A stretch of 64,000 nucleotides of DNA from Ganoderma boninense (taxonomy: Eukaryota; Basidiomycota; Agaricomycetes; Polyporales; Polyporaceae). The translations under genes were made by a program, and so were the position numbers. Every line of letters begins with the position of its first letter. The stretch's first letter is position 1. This document shows positions 47,500 through 59,134 of the stretch, piece by piece. The stretch lies in the NCBI GenBank assembly GCA_002900995.3, contig CM035307.1, positions 62,001-126,000 on the forward strand, written 5' to 3'. The notes under the pieces were generated by a model. It worked only from the letters and a program-made list of their open reading frames with translations. It ran no database searches and had not been told where the DNA came from.

Positions 47500-48570
47500 T
47501 CTCGCCTCCCTGCCGCGCGTGCCGCCTGGCAGGGGATGGCTGGCGTACCTGACGTGGTAGACAATGGCGCGCGGGCGGCGAAAATCGCAGGCGGGATGGA
47601 GAAAGCACTCGGGGTGAGTACACACCTCTGTCTCGTTCGAACACGGTATAGGCATTGACAGGCACATACATGCAGTGCTGTCTGGGGGGGACTGCTGGCG
47701 GACTGAGGCAGTGGACAGCGGTGCGTGGGCCGCCAAAATCGCAGGCGGGACGCGGAAGGAACTCGGAGGCTGGGGAAGCACTTACCTGGCAGCGGACACG
47801 CTCGAGTCCGCCTCAACGCGCGACTCCACGGCCGTCCGGCTCTTCTCGGCCCCCAACAGGTCACCCGCGGGCTCGCTCCATGTCCACGATATTGCGGGCG
47901 AGATGCCGGGACGCGGTCGTGGCTACGGGAGCGCACGAGCTGGCAGTTGGAGTCCGGGGCTGGGGCTCTGTTCTGGTGCGGCGAGCCCGGCGGCGGGAGC
48001 AGGGTAGAAGGTGAGCACAAAGGTACGCACCTTGTCTGTCTTGTCCGGAAGCGGCACAAGAGTCGTAATTCGCATGTACGCGTGTCGCGACTCCCTGCCG
48101 TGCGGGCCGCCTGGCAGGGGAGTGCAGGCGAGCTGACATGGCAGACGGCGGTTCTGAGCTCGCAGGTGGCCGAGGTCGCGGCCGGGAGTGGCGAGGGACT
48201 CGGAAGAGGGGAGGGAGACGCAGACGAGTCCAAGAGCAGACAGAGCACGTACCTCGGAGTCCGCCCCAGCTCCTCGCCTCACAGCTCTCTTCCAGGCCCG
48301 CTGTCGCTCCGAGTACGAGTTGCTGGTGTGTTCGCGTACGTGTGTTGCAATCCCTGCCGTGCGGGCCGCCTGGCAGGGAAATGCAGGCGGTCTGATGGCG
48401 GTTCTGAGCTCGCAGGTGGCCAGGGTCGCGGCCGGGAGTTGCGAGGGACTCGGAAGAGGGGAGGGAGACGCAGACGAGTCCAAGAGCAGAGCACGTACCT
48501 CGGAGTCCGCCCCAGCGTGTCACCCCACAGCTCTCGCCTGCTGTCGCTCCGAGTACGAGTTGCGGGCGTG
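47500..48570. repeat. Nested repeat of about 262 bp (copy B)
   Basis: The palindromic block beginning CCCTGCCGTGCGGGCCGCC is at about 48091 and 48353, with a variant at about 47507. CTCGCAGGTGGCC is at 48161 and 48410. Minus-strand donor-like ACGTACCT words recur with each unit. Confidence 0.75.
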
Positions 48571-49401
48571 TGGAGGGGTCTGCGGTGGTGGAAGTCGACG
48601 GGGACGAGTGCACGAGGGGGCCGCGGTAGCACGTAGACAGAGCATGTACGTAGAGGACAGAATGCAAGAGCAATGCAGTGCCGGAAGCGAGCCGCGTCGA
48701 GTTCACAATAGGCGCTCTAACCGTGTGTGCATCCAAGTCCCCGAGTGCCCCCCGCTGTCTAGTACATTCAGCATGTTCCCCACTGTCCAGTGTATTCCCC
48801 ACATTCCTCCCTAAGGACGTGTTTGTTTTCCAGGCAGGACGCCCCCGACGCCGCCGCCACGAGGCTACCGCACGCCGCCTCGCGTAGCACGCACCGCCAC
48901 CCCCGCGCACCGTCCAGCACCGCAGAACTGGCCCAACTGGCATCGCGCCTCGACGCCTAGCATGGGCGGCATATGCTTACTGTACCCTGGCTCGGTGACA
49001 GAGCAATGGAGAGGGCGGTCAAGGCTCGGAATATGCGAGAACATGCAAGAGGGCTCGCAAGAGCGTAGCTCTGCAGCCCAGGAACGCGCGCGACGAAATG
49101 GTTGCGCTGCGCGATGCGTCGGGTTGAATATGAGATACATATCCTCGTGCACGAGCGACTGCGCCGAAAAGTGTGGCGGTTCACAACGTCGACCGACAAC
49201 GCCGCGAATCATTGAAAGTACAATATACAAGCCGCTACCAGTCAATTGTGTCAATTGTACAACGCGCTGTCCAGCAGCGCACAGAGAACTCAGCCGCGCG
49301 ACGACCGTTTGCTCGGTAAACGGCTCCTATACGACGACCTGCACGCGCGGGTCAGCCAATACACAACCAGAGGTAAGTGCAGGCACAGCGTAAGTAAACA
49401 C

Positions 49402-51076
49402 TCACATCCGCGATGCGCCGCTGCGCACATTCGACAAATTCGACATGTTCGACATCAGCGCGCTCTCCAGCGCCGACTGCGACAAGCTCGCGTCTGCCGC
49501 AGCAAACATTTGTGGTCAGCGACGGCTGGCACGCGGCAGGTACAAAAACAAACGACTAACCACTGATGTCGCTGAAGCTCGACGCCTCGCTCCCCGACGG
49601 CGTCCCCGCGGCGAGGTCTCTATGGATCGCCCTCCCGTGCACCGTCTGCCCCCGCGCGCTGCCCGGCGACAGCGCAGGCGGGGACGACGTCTTCTCCGGG
49701 GTGGCCAGGTGTCGGCCGATGGGCATCGGCGACGTCATGCCCGTGGGCGACTGGGGGTCCGAGTGCGAGTGCGAGTTCGACCGCGACTGCGACAAGGACT
49801 GCGAGTGCGACGAGAGCGACTGCGAGTGCGACGCAGACCGCTGGGGGTTCCGGTACACGCTCGAGTGCGCGCTCTGGCTTGCGCCATAGCCCTGGCTGTG
49901 GTGCCGCTGGTGACTGTGACCGAGGCTGTGGACGCTCTGCGTACCCGGGCTGGCCGCCGGGTACTGGTTCTGGTACGGGAATGCGTACTGCTGGGACTGG
50001 GCCTGGGGCGAGGGGATCGACGGGATCGACCCCTGCGGCGAGTCGACGCTCGCGCTCGACAGGCTCTGATTCCGCTCCCTCTCCCTCCCGACGCTCGACG
50101 ACGACAGCGAAGCACCCAGGCTCGACGGCGGCACCCTCCCCCTTTGCTTCCTCCCCGCGCTCCCGTTCCCGTTCGCGCGCGCAGCGACGGGGTCCGCAAC
50201 GAGCCCGAGCGCGTCCTTCGTCATCAGCCTCTCCAAGTCCCGCAGCTTCTGCGCCAGCGCCTCCTGCTTCTCCGTCTCGTCCGCCTTCCTTGCCTCCTCG
50301 TCGCTGTCGTCCTCGTCACTCGAGTCCTCCTCGTCCCCGCTCACGCCGTCCGAGGACGACCCCGCGCGCGACGACGCAGGCGAGAGTGGCCGGAGCGCGG
50401 GCGAGCGCACCCGCCGCGGGCCCTGGAGCGTGATCGTGGACGACGAGACCTTCTTCGTCGGGAGCTGCGTCGCAGTCGCTGTCGCTGTCGCAGTACCAGT
50501 CGCCGTCGCAATGGGGTACACGCTGGGCCGCTGGGGGTGCTCGCCTCCTCCGCCGTTGGGGACCCGTGGCTGCGCGAGGGCGCGCCCGTGCGCATGCCCG
50601 AGGGAGCTCAGCCGTGCGCGCACGCCGATGTGCGGCCGCAGCGTGCTCGTGCCCGTCGTCGACCCCGTGCCGTCCCTGCATGTCGGCGACGCAAGCGAGC
50701 CGCAGTGTGCGTTCGCGGTTCCGGACTCGCGGTGGGCGAGTGGCGGGCGGGTGGGCTCTGGGGAGGTGACGCTCGAGGGGCGGTGGAGGTACTCGCCTGC
50801 GACTGGGCCGTTGGCACGGCTGGGTGAGGGGTCGGACGGGAAGGCGGGGGCTGCGGTGCGGATGCCTAGGGCGAGATTGCTTAGTCGATTCAGGCCTTGG
50901 AGGCCGCGGAGGTCTTCTTCGTACCGGACTTGGGCACGGTAGAGGAGGTAGGGCAGGGGGACTTGGAGATGTTGTGCGAGGCCCTTCCCTGGGTTTGCAA
51001 CGGAGCGCGTCTCGATCTGGCCCCGATGTGGCTGTGTGGCGCCGGGGCTGGAGGACGAGCGTTGTCTGAGCGTAGT
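49402..51076 (-). CDS. Ser-rich protein gene, 3' part, intact frame (repeat copy C)
   Basis: Two exons are clear. 49561-51076 (505 codons, begins after acceptor TTAG) is joined through an intron with donor GTTAGT and acceptor GGCAG to 49402-49493, giving SFSDISDASLSQSALESALM and ending SGASRM. The long exon has a conserved-looking start (YLLYRAQVRYEEDLRGLQGL then NRLSNLALG), an acidic patch (GDEEDSSDEDDSDEE), a charged helix (KLRDLERLMTKDALGLV), and then Ser/Gln/His-rich low complexity. The stop overlaps a GTGAGT, so a further 3' exon is possible. 5' exons lie above 51076 and were not resolved. I do not recognise the family. This is the only copy whose frame is open throughout. Confidence 0.65.
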
Positions 51077-52106
51077 CTAAGTCTGCCTTATCAACTCCGT
51101 TCTCCGTTCTCAGCCTGTCGCTCGCTGCCTGAGACACGCTCGTTCACGCTCGTTGCTTGCTCTTTGCGAGGCCGTGTGTCTCTCTCTGCCGTCCTCGCCG
51201 CCGCGTTCTACGGCTTTCCCCCCTCGCTCCCAGCCTCAGTCCTCGTCTCCGAGTGCACAGGCGCACTCGGCTCTCTCGTCTCTGTGCTCGCCCAAAATCT
51301 GGGCCCCGTCCGAGTCGTCCCTCGCCGTGAACCGTACCTCGCCTCTACCGCCCCTGTCCCGCATCTGCACAGCATGCGTATGTGCTCGTCTTGCTCTCTC
51401 TGCGCTTCTCTTCAAGTCTCTCCGCGACCACTCCCGGCTCCGAGTCCCATCTCGTCCCCGGCACCCTCATCTCTCCGGCCACCGACGGCATTTCGACACT
51501 AGCCGTCGCTCAACACATTGCATCGTCCAACGGACTCCCGGAACGCGATGCCAGGCACGTCCCCCAACGCTCGATCGCGAGTGCCCGGCGGGAGAATCTG
51601 TCCCAGCACGTCTCGGCCCTCCGAGTGGGCCCAACCATCCAGGTGCGTCTTCCCCGCTCTGTACTCGTTCCTTCTCCACTCACACCGCACTCGACGGTCT
51701 GGGAACACAGCCGCAGTGCGTACGGACCGTCGCAGCTCGCGTACTCGGCGAGGCGCGTGGTGCAGCTCCGGCAAGCCGCGCCCCACGCGCCATCACCCCG
51801 GACCTACCTCCATCCTCGCGCTCGGCTTGTTTTCGACAGGCACTTCATCGACGGGCACGGACACGTCGGTAATACGCCCCCGAGACACCCTCGGTCGCAC
51901 ACGAACCCGGCAAGTTTGCCAGGACGCGTCTGAACACACGGCCGGCCCCACTTTCGACCTCGCACACGGAAATAACGCCATCCAAGCCTTGGAATGGCCC
52001 TGAAACGGATCTGCCGTCTCGCACACGAGGCAGACACGCCGCCAGTGAAGCAGGTGCGGAAGGAACAGGCGACGGAGGCCAAGGACGGAAGAGGAATGGC
52101 GGCACG

Positions 52107-52450
52107 CACCTCAGGTGAGTCAGTATGGCGTGTGTGCTTGTATCCCGCGATCTTACGATGATTTGACATCTGCAACAGTCAGCTCTTGGCCCCGAGCGAT
52201 GCAAAATAACGCGTACCTGGCTGACATGAACCGTCGACGAAGGCCGAGGACACGAGAAGGTCGGTAGGACGCACGCGAGGTGAGTATGGTCGCGTACATG
52301 CTTGTTGCCAGCTGCCGGCAGCGATCTGACGTCTTCGAACGTTAGCTGTGGGTGCCCAGTAAAGCGAGCGGCCACGTACCTGGCCGGGCGTTGGACCCAG
52401 ATGCGGGGGAAAGCCCGTCGAGCGGCCTGGCGCTGGGCTGGGGGAGGATC
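52107..52450. repeat. Nested tandem repeat of about 165 bp (copy C)
   Basis: This is the counterpart of 40205-40545. The units start AGGTGAGTCAGTATGG and AGGTGAGTATGGTCGCGTAC. It is the most diverged patch between copies B and C. Confidence 0.6.
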
Positions 52451-52804
52451 AACAACACCTCAAAACGCAAAAGGTTAGCAGCCGAACGTCGTGCAAGTGC
52501 CGTAGACGGTGGGAAAGGTCACAGAGAGACGTAGAGGTGCAGGGAGCGGCGAGCCGTGAGCGCGTTAGGGCTCGCGATCAGTGCGAGTGGAGGCAGGTAA
52601 GCCGGACGCCCGTTTCTCCTTGTTCCAGCGACCGCCGGGCTCAGGCAACCGTCTGAACGTGAAGCCCCGATGCGCACGAGCCGTCGGCCGTCGCGCACAC
52701 GGATCCGCCCACAAGGCGGCATCGGCGGAAAAACGCACGCCAGCGCCGCCCACGGACACACCGCCCGCGCGCCCGATATCTCGACCACACAGCGTCCGGC
52801 ACGC

Positions 52805-53625
52805 AGAGAACACGGCGTCCGTGCATCTACGATCGTCCCTGAGGCACGTCCGCGCCGTTCCCCGCGGGCACGACGACTTTCGAAACCGGACGCAGAACGT
52901 CGATTTCATGGGGCTCGGGGCCCATGACATGCACTCAGCCCGCGTCTCGTGCAGGACGGGCCGGGCGTCGTCTCAGACGTGCCCCCGAGAGTCAGGCGAG
53001 TCTCGAATGACTGCCTGCGCGCCCATGGAATGCAGGAATTCGGTGCGGGGTGCGGGCACAGGTCTGCACTGGGAGGCGAGCAGGTGAGAGAAGCTCGCAT
53101 ATCTGTCGCGGGGCGCATCGCTGCGCGTGCTAACGACGTTTTTCAGAGTCCCTGAGCACCGGGGCACCACGTCCGGCCGGCTGCACGGCGGCGGGACGTG
53201 GTCGAGAAATCGCGGATTCGGGCGATTTCATGGTAATTCAATTCTGACGAGTCTCGGCCGCTCGCCTCCCGCCCGCATCCAGCGCGCAGCCAGCCGGCTG
53301 TCGTCTGAAGCGTCGTACTGGGAGCCCGAGGAGTCTCGGACGGCGGTGTGGGCCCCCCCGAATTACGGAGAGAATGGTGGTGCTCAGTGCGGGGCGGGGC
53401 CGGGTGCGCACTGGGGCGGGGCGGGTGCTAGAAAAGGACGCATATGTCGGGGGAGACGTGTGCCCGCGCGCGCTAACTGTGTTTTCCAGGATCGTTGAAC
53501 ACCGGGGCACCACGAACGGCGGGCTGCGCGGGGCCCGGACGAGGTCGTGAAATCGCTCGAAAATGCGATTTCATGGAAATTCATTTCGGGCGGCACACCG
53601 CGCCCGCCCGGATACGTCGCGCTGG
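52805..53625. repeat. Nested tandem repeat of about 325-341 bp (copy C)
   Basis: This is the counterpart of 40900-41720, with GATTTCATGG recurring three times at the same spacing. Confidence 0.7.
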
Positions 53626-53654
53626 CGGCGGCGGGCCTCTCAGACGGCAATGGT

Positions 53655-56540
53655 GGGTCGCAGGGACCCTGTCGGAGCGATTTGCGGCGGCGAGGGACGC
53701 GGTTCGAATGTCGCCCTTGGGGTGGGTGGACACGGGTCATGGGGCGCGCGGACGCGACTCAGAGGATCGACCGGACGGCCGGCTTCCCACCACCCGGGAG
53801 AGTTCTGGTGTGCTCAAAGGGACTCGAACAGGCACGGACGAGCCGCCTGGGATGCGTGGGATGTGGGGAACGGCGACTCGGGCGCGGGGCCGGCGGGACC
53901 ATGGGGTCGAGTCGGGCCCCAGTGCGGAATGCTCAAGATTCCATCCCGCTGCCGGCTTGCGACCGCCTGCCCGCTATGACACAGTCCGGGTCCGTGCCCT
54001 GACGGTCCCGGCTCTCAAATGCGGCACTGAAACGGGCGGTCGGTGTATTGGTGAGTCCGCCGGGCGAACTCGCATGCAGATGGCTAACTTGTGGAGGGCA
54101 GACCGGCGGGCACTGGCCGGCACATGGCACACGGAGAGCATGTGGGAAGCGGACTCAAGAGTGCCATGAGCGGACCCTCGGACCTCGGAGGACGAGAGGA
54201 CGGACGGTGCACGCGGCCGGGTTCTGTCGAGATGTTTGTTCTGCGGCCGGGGGCGCACGAAAGCCGGAGAACGACCAGCACCCGGGCGAGGACGGCATGC
54301 ACACGAGGTCGATCGAACACGGAAGGTGCGAGACTTACCATACGTGGGCGGCGATCATTCGAGCTGACGGGAGTGAGCTCGATGAAGGCAAGCTCGCACC
54401 CGGATGCGGACGGCGTCAGCTGGAACCGCCGGCCTGGCTCGCGGTTCAGCAGAGGACTATGCGAGCGAGACCGGGACCGGCGACGGACGTGGAGGAGGGA
54501 CGGGGATGTTCGGGTCAGCACGAGGTTGTAAGTACAAGCCGAGGAGGAGTGTGTACTGACAGCAATATATTTCGTCCGCCCCAGACTGTGTCGGCGTTGG
54601 CACGCGCCCCCACATTGCGGGGCCGCTTGGATTCGGACTCGGAAGCACATGGCGTGTACGCGAATGCGAGACGTGCGCGGGGCATGGACCGACCACAGCT
54701 AGGCCCCCGACACCTATCACCGCAAGTCAGTCAGCAGCCCGTGTACCGGCAGAGCACGTACATGGATCCGGGCTCAACGCGCGACTTCGATCCATCTAGA
54801 ACGGGATGCGGCGCTCGAGAATGAGCGGGAGATTGCGGTCGGGACGATGGCACCGCGGAGATCGTCCTCGGACGGAGAAGACCTGTGTAGGAAAGCGATC
54901 AGCGGGAGCGTCACTCGGTGGTGGCAGAGTCGAACGCACGGACGTTGGACAGAGCTTGGCGTCGCGTAGACTCGGAGGTTTGTGGATCCATCTGGACAGT
55001 TGTCGGCCGGACTGACAGATTGGTCAGAGATTGACGACGGAGAGCGGAGCGGGACTAGACTCACGGACGGTAAGTTCAATTGATAATGGGAACTTGGCGT
55101 TGCGTGAAGGTCGGTGGGCCTTCGAGATCGCTGAAGACTCTATGTTAGATCTAGGTACTGGGCGCGGAACTCCAAGCAGTTCACTGGGCATACTCGAGAC
55201 CGGGTTCGGACGTCGCCCTTGGGCAGGTCGCAGGACGCGTGGCCGGCAGAAGTATAAGTATGGGGTCGGGTCGGGCCACAATACGGAATCCTCAAGATTA
55301 CATGACGCAGACAGCTTCCGAATGTGTGCGCGCAGCCCGGATCTGTGCCCTGATAGGTCCGGCTCTTGTATAGGACACTGGAGCGGGAGGTCGGCATGCT
55401 CGTGAGTCCGCCGCGTGGGCTCTTGCGTATGCGGCTAATTTATGGAACGCAGGTCCCGGGGCAATGGCCGGCGCATGTGAAACGGACTCAAGGCCGCCAT
55501 CAGAGGTCCTGTGGACCTCGGACGACGAGACGATGGGCGGTGCACATGGCCAAGCACCCGTCTAGATGTTCATTCGCTGGCCGGCAGCGTACCACGACCG
55601 GAGAATGCCCAGCGCGACTGCGAGGACAACGCGTATGCGAGACTGAATACGGCAGGATACACGGACTTACGGAGGAATCAACGCGGTCGCGGCGGACGAG
55701 ACCGCACTCGGCAGGCTGGTCCCCGACCCGGACATCGACACTGGAGTAAGCCGGTATCGCAGCCTGGCCAGCGGATCGGTAGAGGGCGGATGTGCGAGTG
55801 ATTCCGGGCGCACCGATGGACCTGGCACGAGAACGGGAACAACGGGTTGGGGTCAGCACGGGAGAGTAGGTACGAGCCGAGTGATGCATATGAACTGACC
55901 GCAATATATTTTGTGCTCCCCAGACGTCGTCGGCGTCGGCGTGTCCACTACGGGGCCGCTCGGTACGCACGAGTACACGACTACGAGATGACCGACTGAA
56001 CCCCAGCCCCGGATACCTGTTGCCGCATGTCAGCCATCAGCCCGTGCACCGGCGAGGCGCGTACCTGGACTCTAATCTATCCCGCCTCCCGCGTGCCCAT
56101 GATCCATCGGGAACCGGACGCGATACTCGAGAAGGAGCGGGAGATTGCGGTCGGGGCAACAGCCCCAGAGAAATAGTCCGGGGTGGATGCACGGACAGAC
56201 GAGATCTGTGTGCAAAGCGATCAGCGGGACCCTCTCTCGGTGACAACAGACCGGACGCACGGACGCTGGGGTTGACGGACGTCAGAGCTTGGCGTCGCAT
56301 AGAGGTTCAGGGATCCATCTGGACACTCGTCGGCCGGACGGAGAGATCAGACGGAGATTGAGATTGAGGGCGGAGCTAGACTCACGAATTGCGTACCAGG
56401 TAAGTTTGATTGATAATGGGAACTTGGCGTTGCCGAGCTGACCAAAGGGTCGATGTTAGATCTAGGTACACAACTTGGGCTCGCGAGCAGCTCACCGAGC
56501 ATACTGAGAGGTCCACGGAAGAGGTCTGCCGGCGATCAAA
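53655..56540. repeat. Nested tandem repeat of about 1.33 kb (copy C)
   Basis: This is the counterpart of 41750-44650. GATAATGGGAACTTGGCGTTG recurs at about 55081 and 56411. The second unit lacks about 20 bases right after this anchor compared with copy B. Confidence 0.7.
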
Positions 56541-57547
56541 CCGTGGGCTCGGGCAGCAAAGGTGGTGGGCTGGTATCCGAGAGTTGCGAGCGGGGTCGGT
56601 CGGCTCGGAGATGCGGGGGAAGACGGCAGTCGAAGGCCCAGGACTGTGCGCTGCGGGTTGGAGAAGAGAAGGGCAAGTAGTTGGGAGGAGGAGTGGGGCG
56701 ACTCGGAGAGGTGGGGATGTCGTTGCAGTCCATCTCCGGCGGGCTTTTGTAGCGAGAGGGTGGCCCGTGCGCGAGATGGTACGCCCGAGACGTCGTACGT
56801 GCGGGGCGGCGGTCGCGCTACGCGCATGTTCCGGACTTACCACAGTTCACAGGGAAACCCCAAAATCAAGCATCACGCGCGCGCCGTGAGGGAACCGGCT
56901 CTATCGGCGAGACAATGCCAGCGGTCGCAACATAGCACGGCTTGGATGGACCTCGTTGCACAGAGTGCCCAGAGGAAGGATGTGGCTTTAGCCACTTCTT
57001 CGGAAGACGGCCCCGCTCGGGTAAGTATCGCGCGGTCTCCGCCTTGCCTAGCGAGCGTCCCTTTCGTGCTGATCGCATCCTCGCTTCGGTTATTGTCGTC
57101 AGGCCAGCGCTCTGGGCGGAATTGAGACTGTGAGTACAGTTTCGCATTTCGGAGCCTATACTGCCGTGTCTGCACACCCGCCCATGGCAGACGAGTACAC
57201 TGGCAGACTCGGAGTTCTGTGCAACATTGCAATGCCTCCGAGTCCTCCATGAACTTCGCTCATCATCTTGTTGCTATTTCAGAGCAGCCTCCATTCGCTG
57301 GCTCGGAGCACACCAGCCATAGTATTAATTTCTTGTTCAATACTGTAGGTAGCAATTGGCAAAAAAATGCGGGAACCCATGCATTGCAGACCAGGTTCCC
57401 CAGTATGCTTGTTATGGCGCGTGCCGGAGTGGCACGCGTGTTGTCATGTTGGATACCGGCATATATTAATTACTGCTTTCCGACACTTGGGAATAATTTC
57501 AATGAAGGCCTTGATTGGTAGATTACGGTCGAGTGCGAGACACATAT

Positions 57548-57647
57548 NNNNNNNNNNNNNNNNNNNNNNNNNNNNNNNNNNNNNNNNNNNNNNNNNNNNN
57601 NNNNNNNNNNNNNNNNNNNNNNNNNNNNNNNNNNNNNNNNNNNNNNN
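57548..57647. other. Assembly gap (100 N) ending the macrosatellite
   Basis: The run is exactly 100 N. Left of it is repeat copy C; right of it an abrupt change to AT-rich DNA with no similarity to the repeat. The join is therefore not proven by sequence. Confidence 0.95.
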
Positions 57648-58540
57648 CTCCTTCTTTTACGCACCCCTAACACCTTAAAACCTGTTTAAACAACCTTAAA
57701 ACACTTTAAACACTTGTTACTTGCTCACTACAACCTTAACTTAACACCATTTAACTTACTATCACCTTACACTTAACAAACATAGCTTAGCCCTGTTTAA
57801 AACACACACTAGTCCAACTACAAAACTCATCCTTAACTGTTTAACCTAATACCTTACAAGTACAAGTAACAACCTGTAACACCCATTACTTTCAACTAGT
57901 CCAACTCCTCAACCTTAGCCTTAACAATAGCTCCTGCCTATATAAACATACAGCACATGTTGATCACCTACTTATACCTTGTCCTACTCCATAGCCTACT
58001 TCTCTTTGTTGCTAGTCCACTTAACATCCTGCTTGAGTAGAACTCGACAAAGCCTATGGACAGCATCGTATGGTATATGAGCAGCATAAGCTTCAATAAC
58101 TAGTGGTGGTATATGAACACAGGTATAGAGGATGTTATTAGGCAGAGACTCAAAGTTGACTCGGAGCAGGTTTGGGCTGAAAAGGTTATGTAAGCATACA
58201 CCCACAAAATCGTCACAGTGACAATTTTGGGCGCTTTTTTGCCTTTTTTGGTAACTCTTAGATACCCTACTATAGGCCACATGACTTACATTCTGCAACA
58301 GTGACAGGGTTGGCATATCACATGACCCAAATTCTGCTGCTCTTGCAGGATCGAATGGCTACATAGTCGACATCATACTACTGTGGTGGCAGAAAGCAAG
58401 CCACATGACCCACATCCTGCAACAGTGGCAGGATTCAAATCACATGACATATATGGTGGCAGTGGTGGCAGTGACGGCCAGTGGCTGCTGGCAAAGTAGG
58501 CTGAACAGGCCTTAATGCTGGTAAAAGTAGGTGTACAAGG
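57648..58540. other. AT-rich gene-free stretch
   Basis: The first 250 bases are rich in C, A and T, with recurring words CCTTAA, ACACTTTAAAC and TTAACAC on one strand. No gene is seen. A TATATAAACATACAGCAC lies at about 57940. Confidence 0.5.
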
Positions 58541-59080
58541 GTGCACGAGGCCTCTACAGCAGTGACAAACACAGATGTTGGCATGAGCCTTGTTAGACAG
58601 CATTGAGGTAGTGGGGATCTACAACTTTCTCTCCTCGCGCCAATGAGCTGGTAAGCAGGTTAGCACACCACAAGCTTCGTGCTTACAGCCTAAAAATGGG
58701 CGCGAGGATGGCGCGAGGCCTCTGGAGCAGTAACGAAAACAGGTATCAACACAAACCTTTTTGTACAGCATGCAAGGGGTAGAGAGCTACAACTTTCTCT
58801 CCTCGCGCCAATTGATCAGTAAGAAGGAAGGACGACAATCAGCCTCGCGCCAGTTTTCTTAGGTAGCTGGAATTTTGGCGCGAGGTTGGCGCGAGGCCTC
58901 TAGAGCAATGAGGAGGACAGCTATCGACATGAAACCTTTTGGAGAGCATGGGGGAGGTCCAGAGCTACAACTTTCTCTCCTCGCGCCAATCAATCAGTAA
59001 GCAGGATGTGGCTACAAAGGCCTCGCGCCAATTGGCGCGAGCCCCTCGCGCCGGCCCCAAGGCCTTGGGGCCCGGTTTAT
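58541..59080. repeat. Tandem repeat of 171-178 bp, three units, with CTCGCGCC inverted words
   Basis: CTACAACTTTCTCTCCTCGC recurs at about 58619, 58790 and 58968. Each unit also has GCGAGGCCTCTxxAGCA. Direct and inverted CTCGCGCC/GGCGCGAG words are dense, ending in CTCGCGCCAATTGGCGCGAG (about 59025) and GGCCCCAAGGCCTTGGGGCC (about 59054), both near-perfect palindromes. Confidence 0.75.
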
Positions 59081-59134
59081 ATAGATAGGGATGTTAAATA
59101 GTAGTTATATAGTTAAATTTGGCCTATTATAACA

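Larger units (their letters stand above)
37041..48950. repeat. Macrosatellite copy B (complete 11,910 bp unit)
   Basis: The unit start CGACGCCTAGCATGGGCGGC recurs at 37041 and 48951, an offset of 11,910 bases. The first 3 kb is almost identical to copy C, differing mainly in homopolymer lengths. The unit contains the Ser-rich gene exons (minus strand), four classes of nested tandem repeat and a candidate plus-strand spliced gene. This is the only complete unit in the window. Confidence 0.95.
48951..57547. repeat. Macrosatellite copy C (truncated by a gap)
   Basis: This is the third copy, 8.6 kb, aligning to copy B 37041-45640. Its first 3 kb is nearly identical to B; from about 52.2 kb there are substitution-rich patches. 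The final 3.3 kb, with the candidate five-exon gene, is beyond the gap. The array may continue, so three is a minimum copy number. Confidence 0.93.

Noticed and set aside
49445..50827. Long plus-strand ORF of 460 codons, very Arg/Pro-rich, and similar ones at 37711-38916 and 29575-30522
   Set aside because: They are antisense shadows of the Ser-rich gene. Their length follows from GC-rich codon bias on the other strand, and the sense strand has the splice-supported model.
28917..57547. Array considered as rDNA or an LTR-retrotransposon tandem
   Set aside because: No rRNA-like sequence, no LTR pair with TG...CA ends and no Gag/Pol motif were seen in any frame of the unit.
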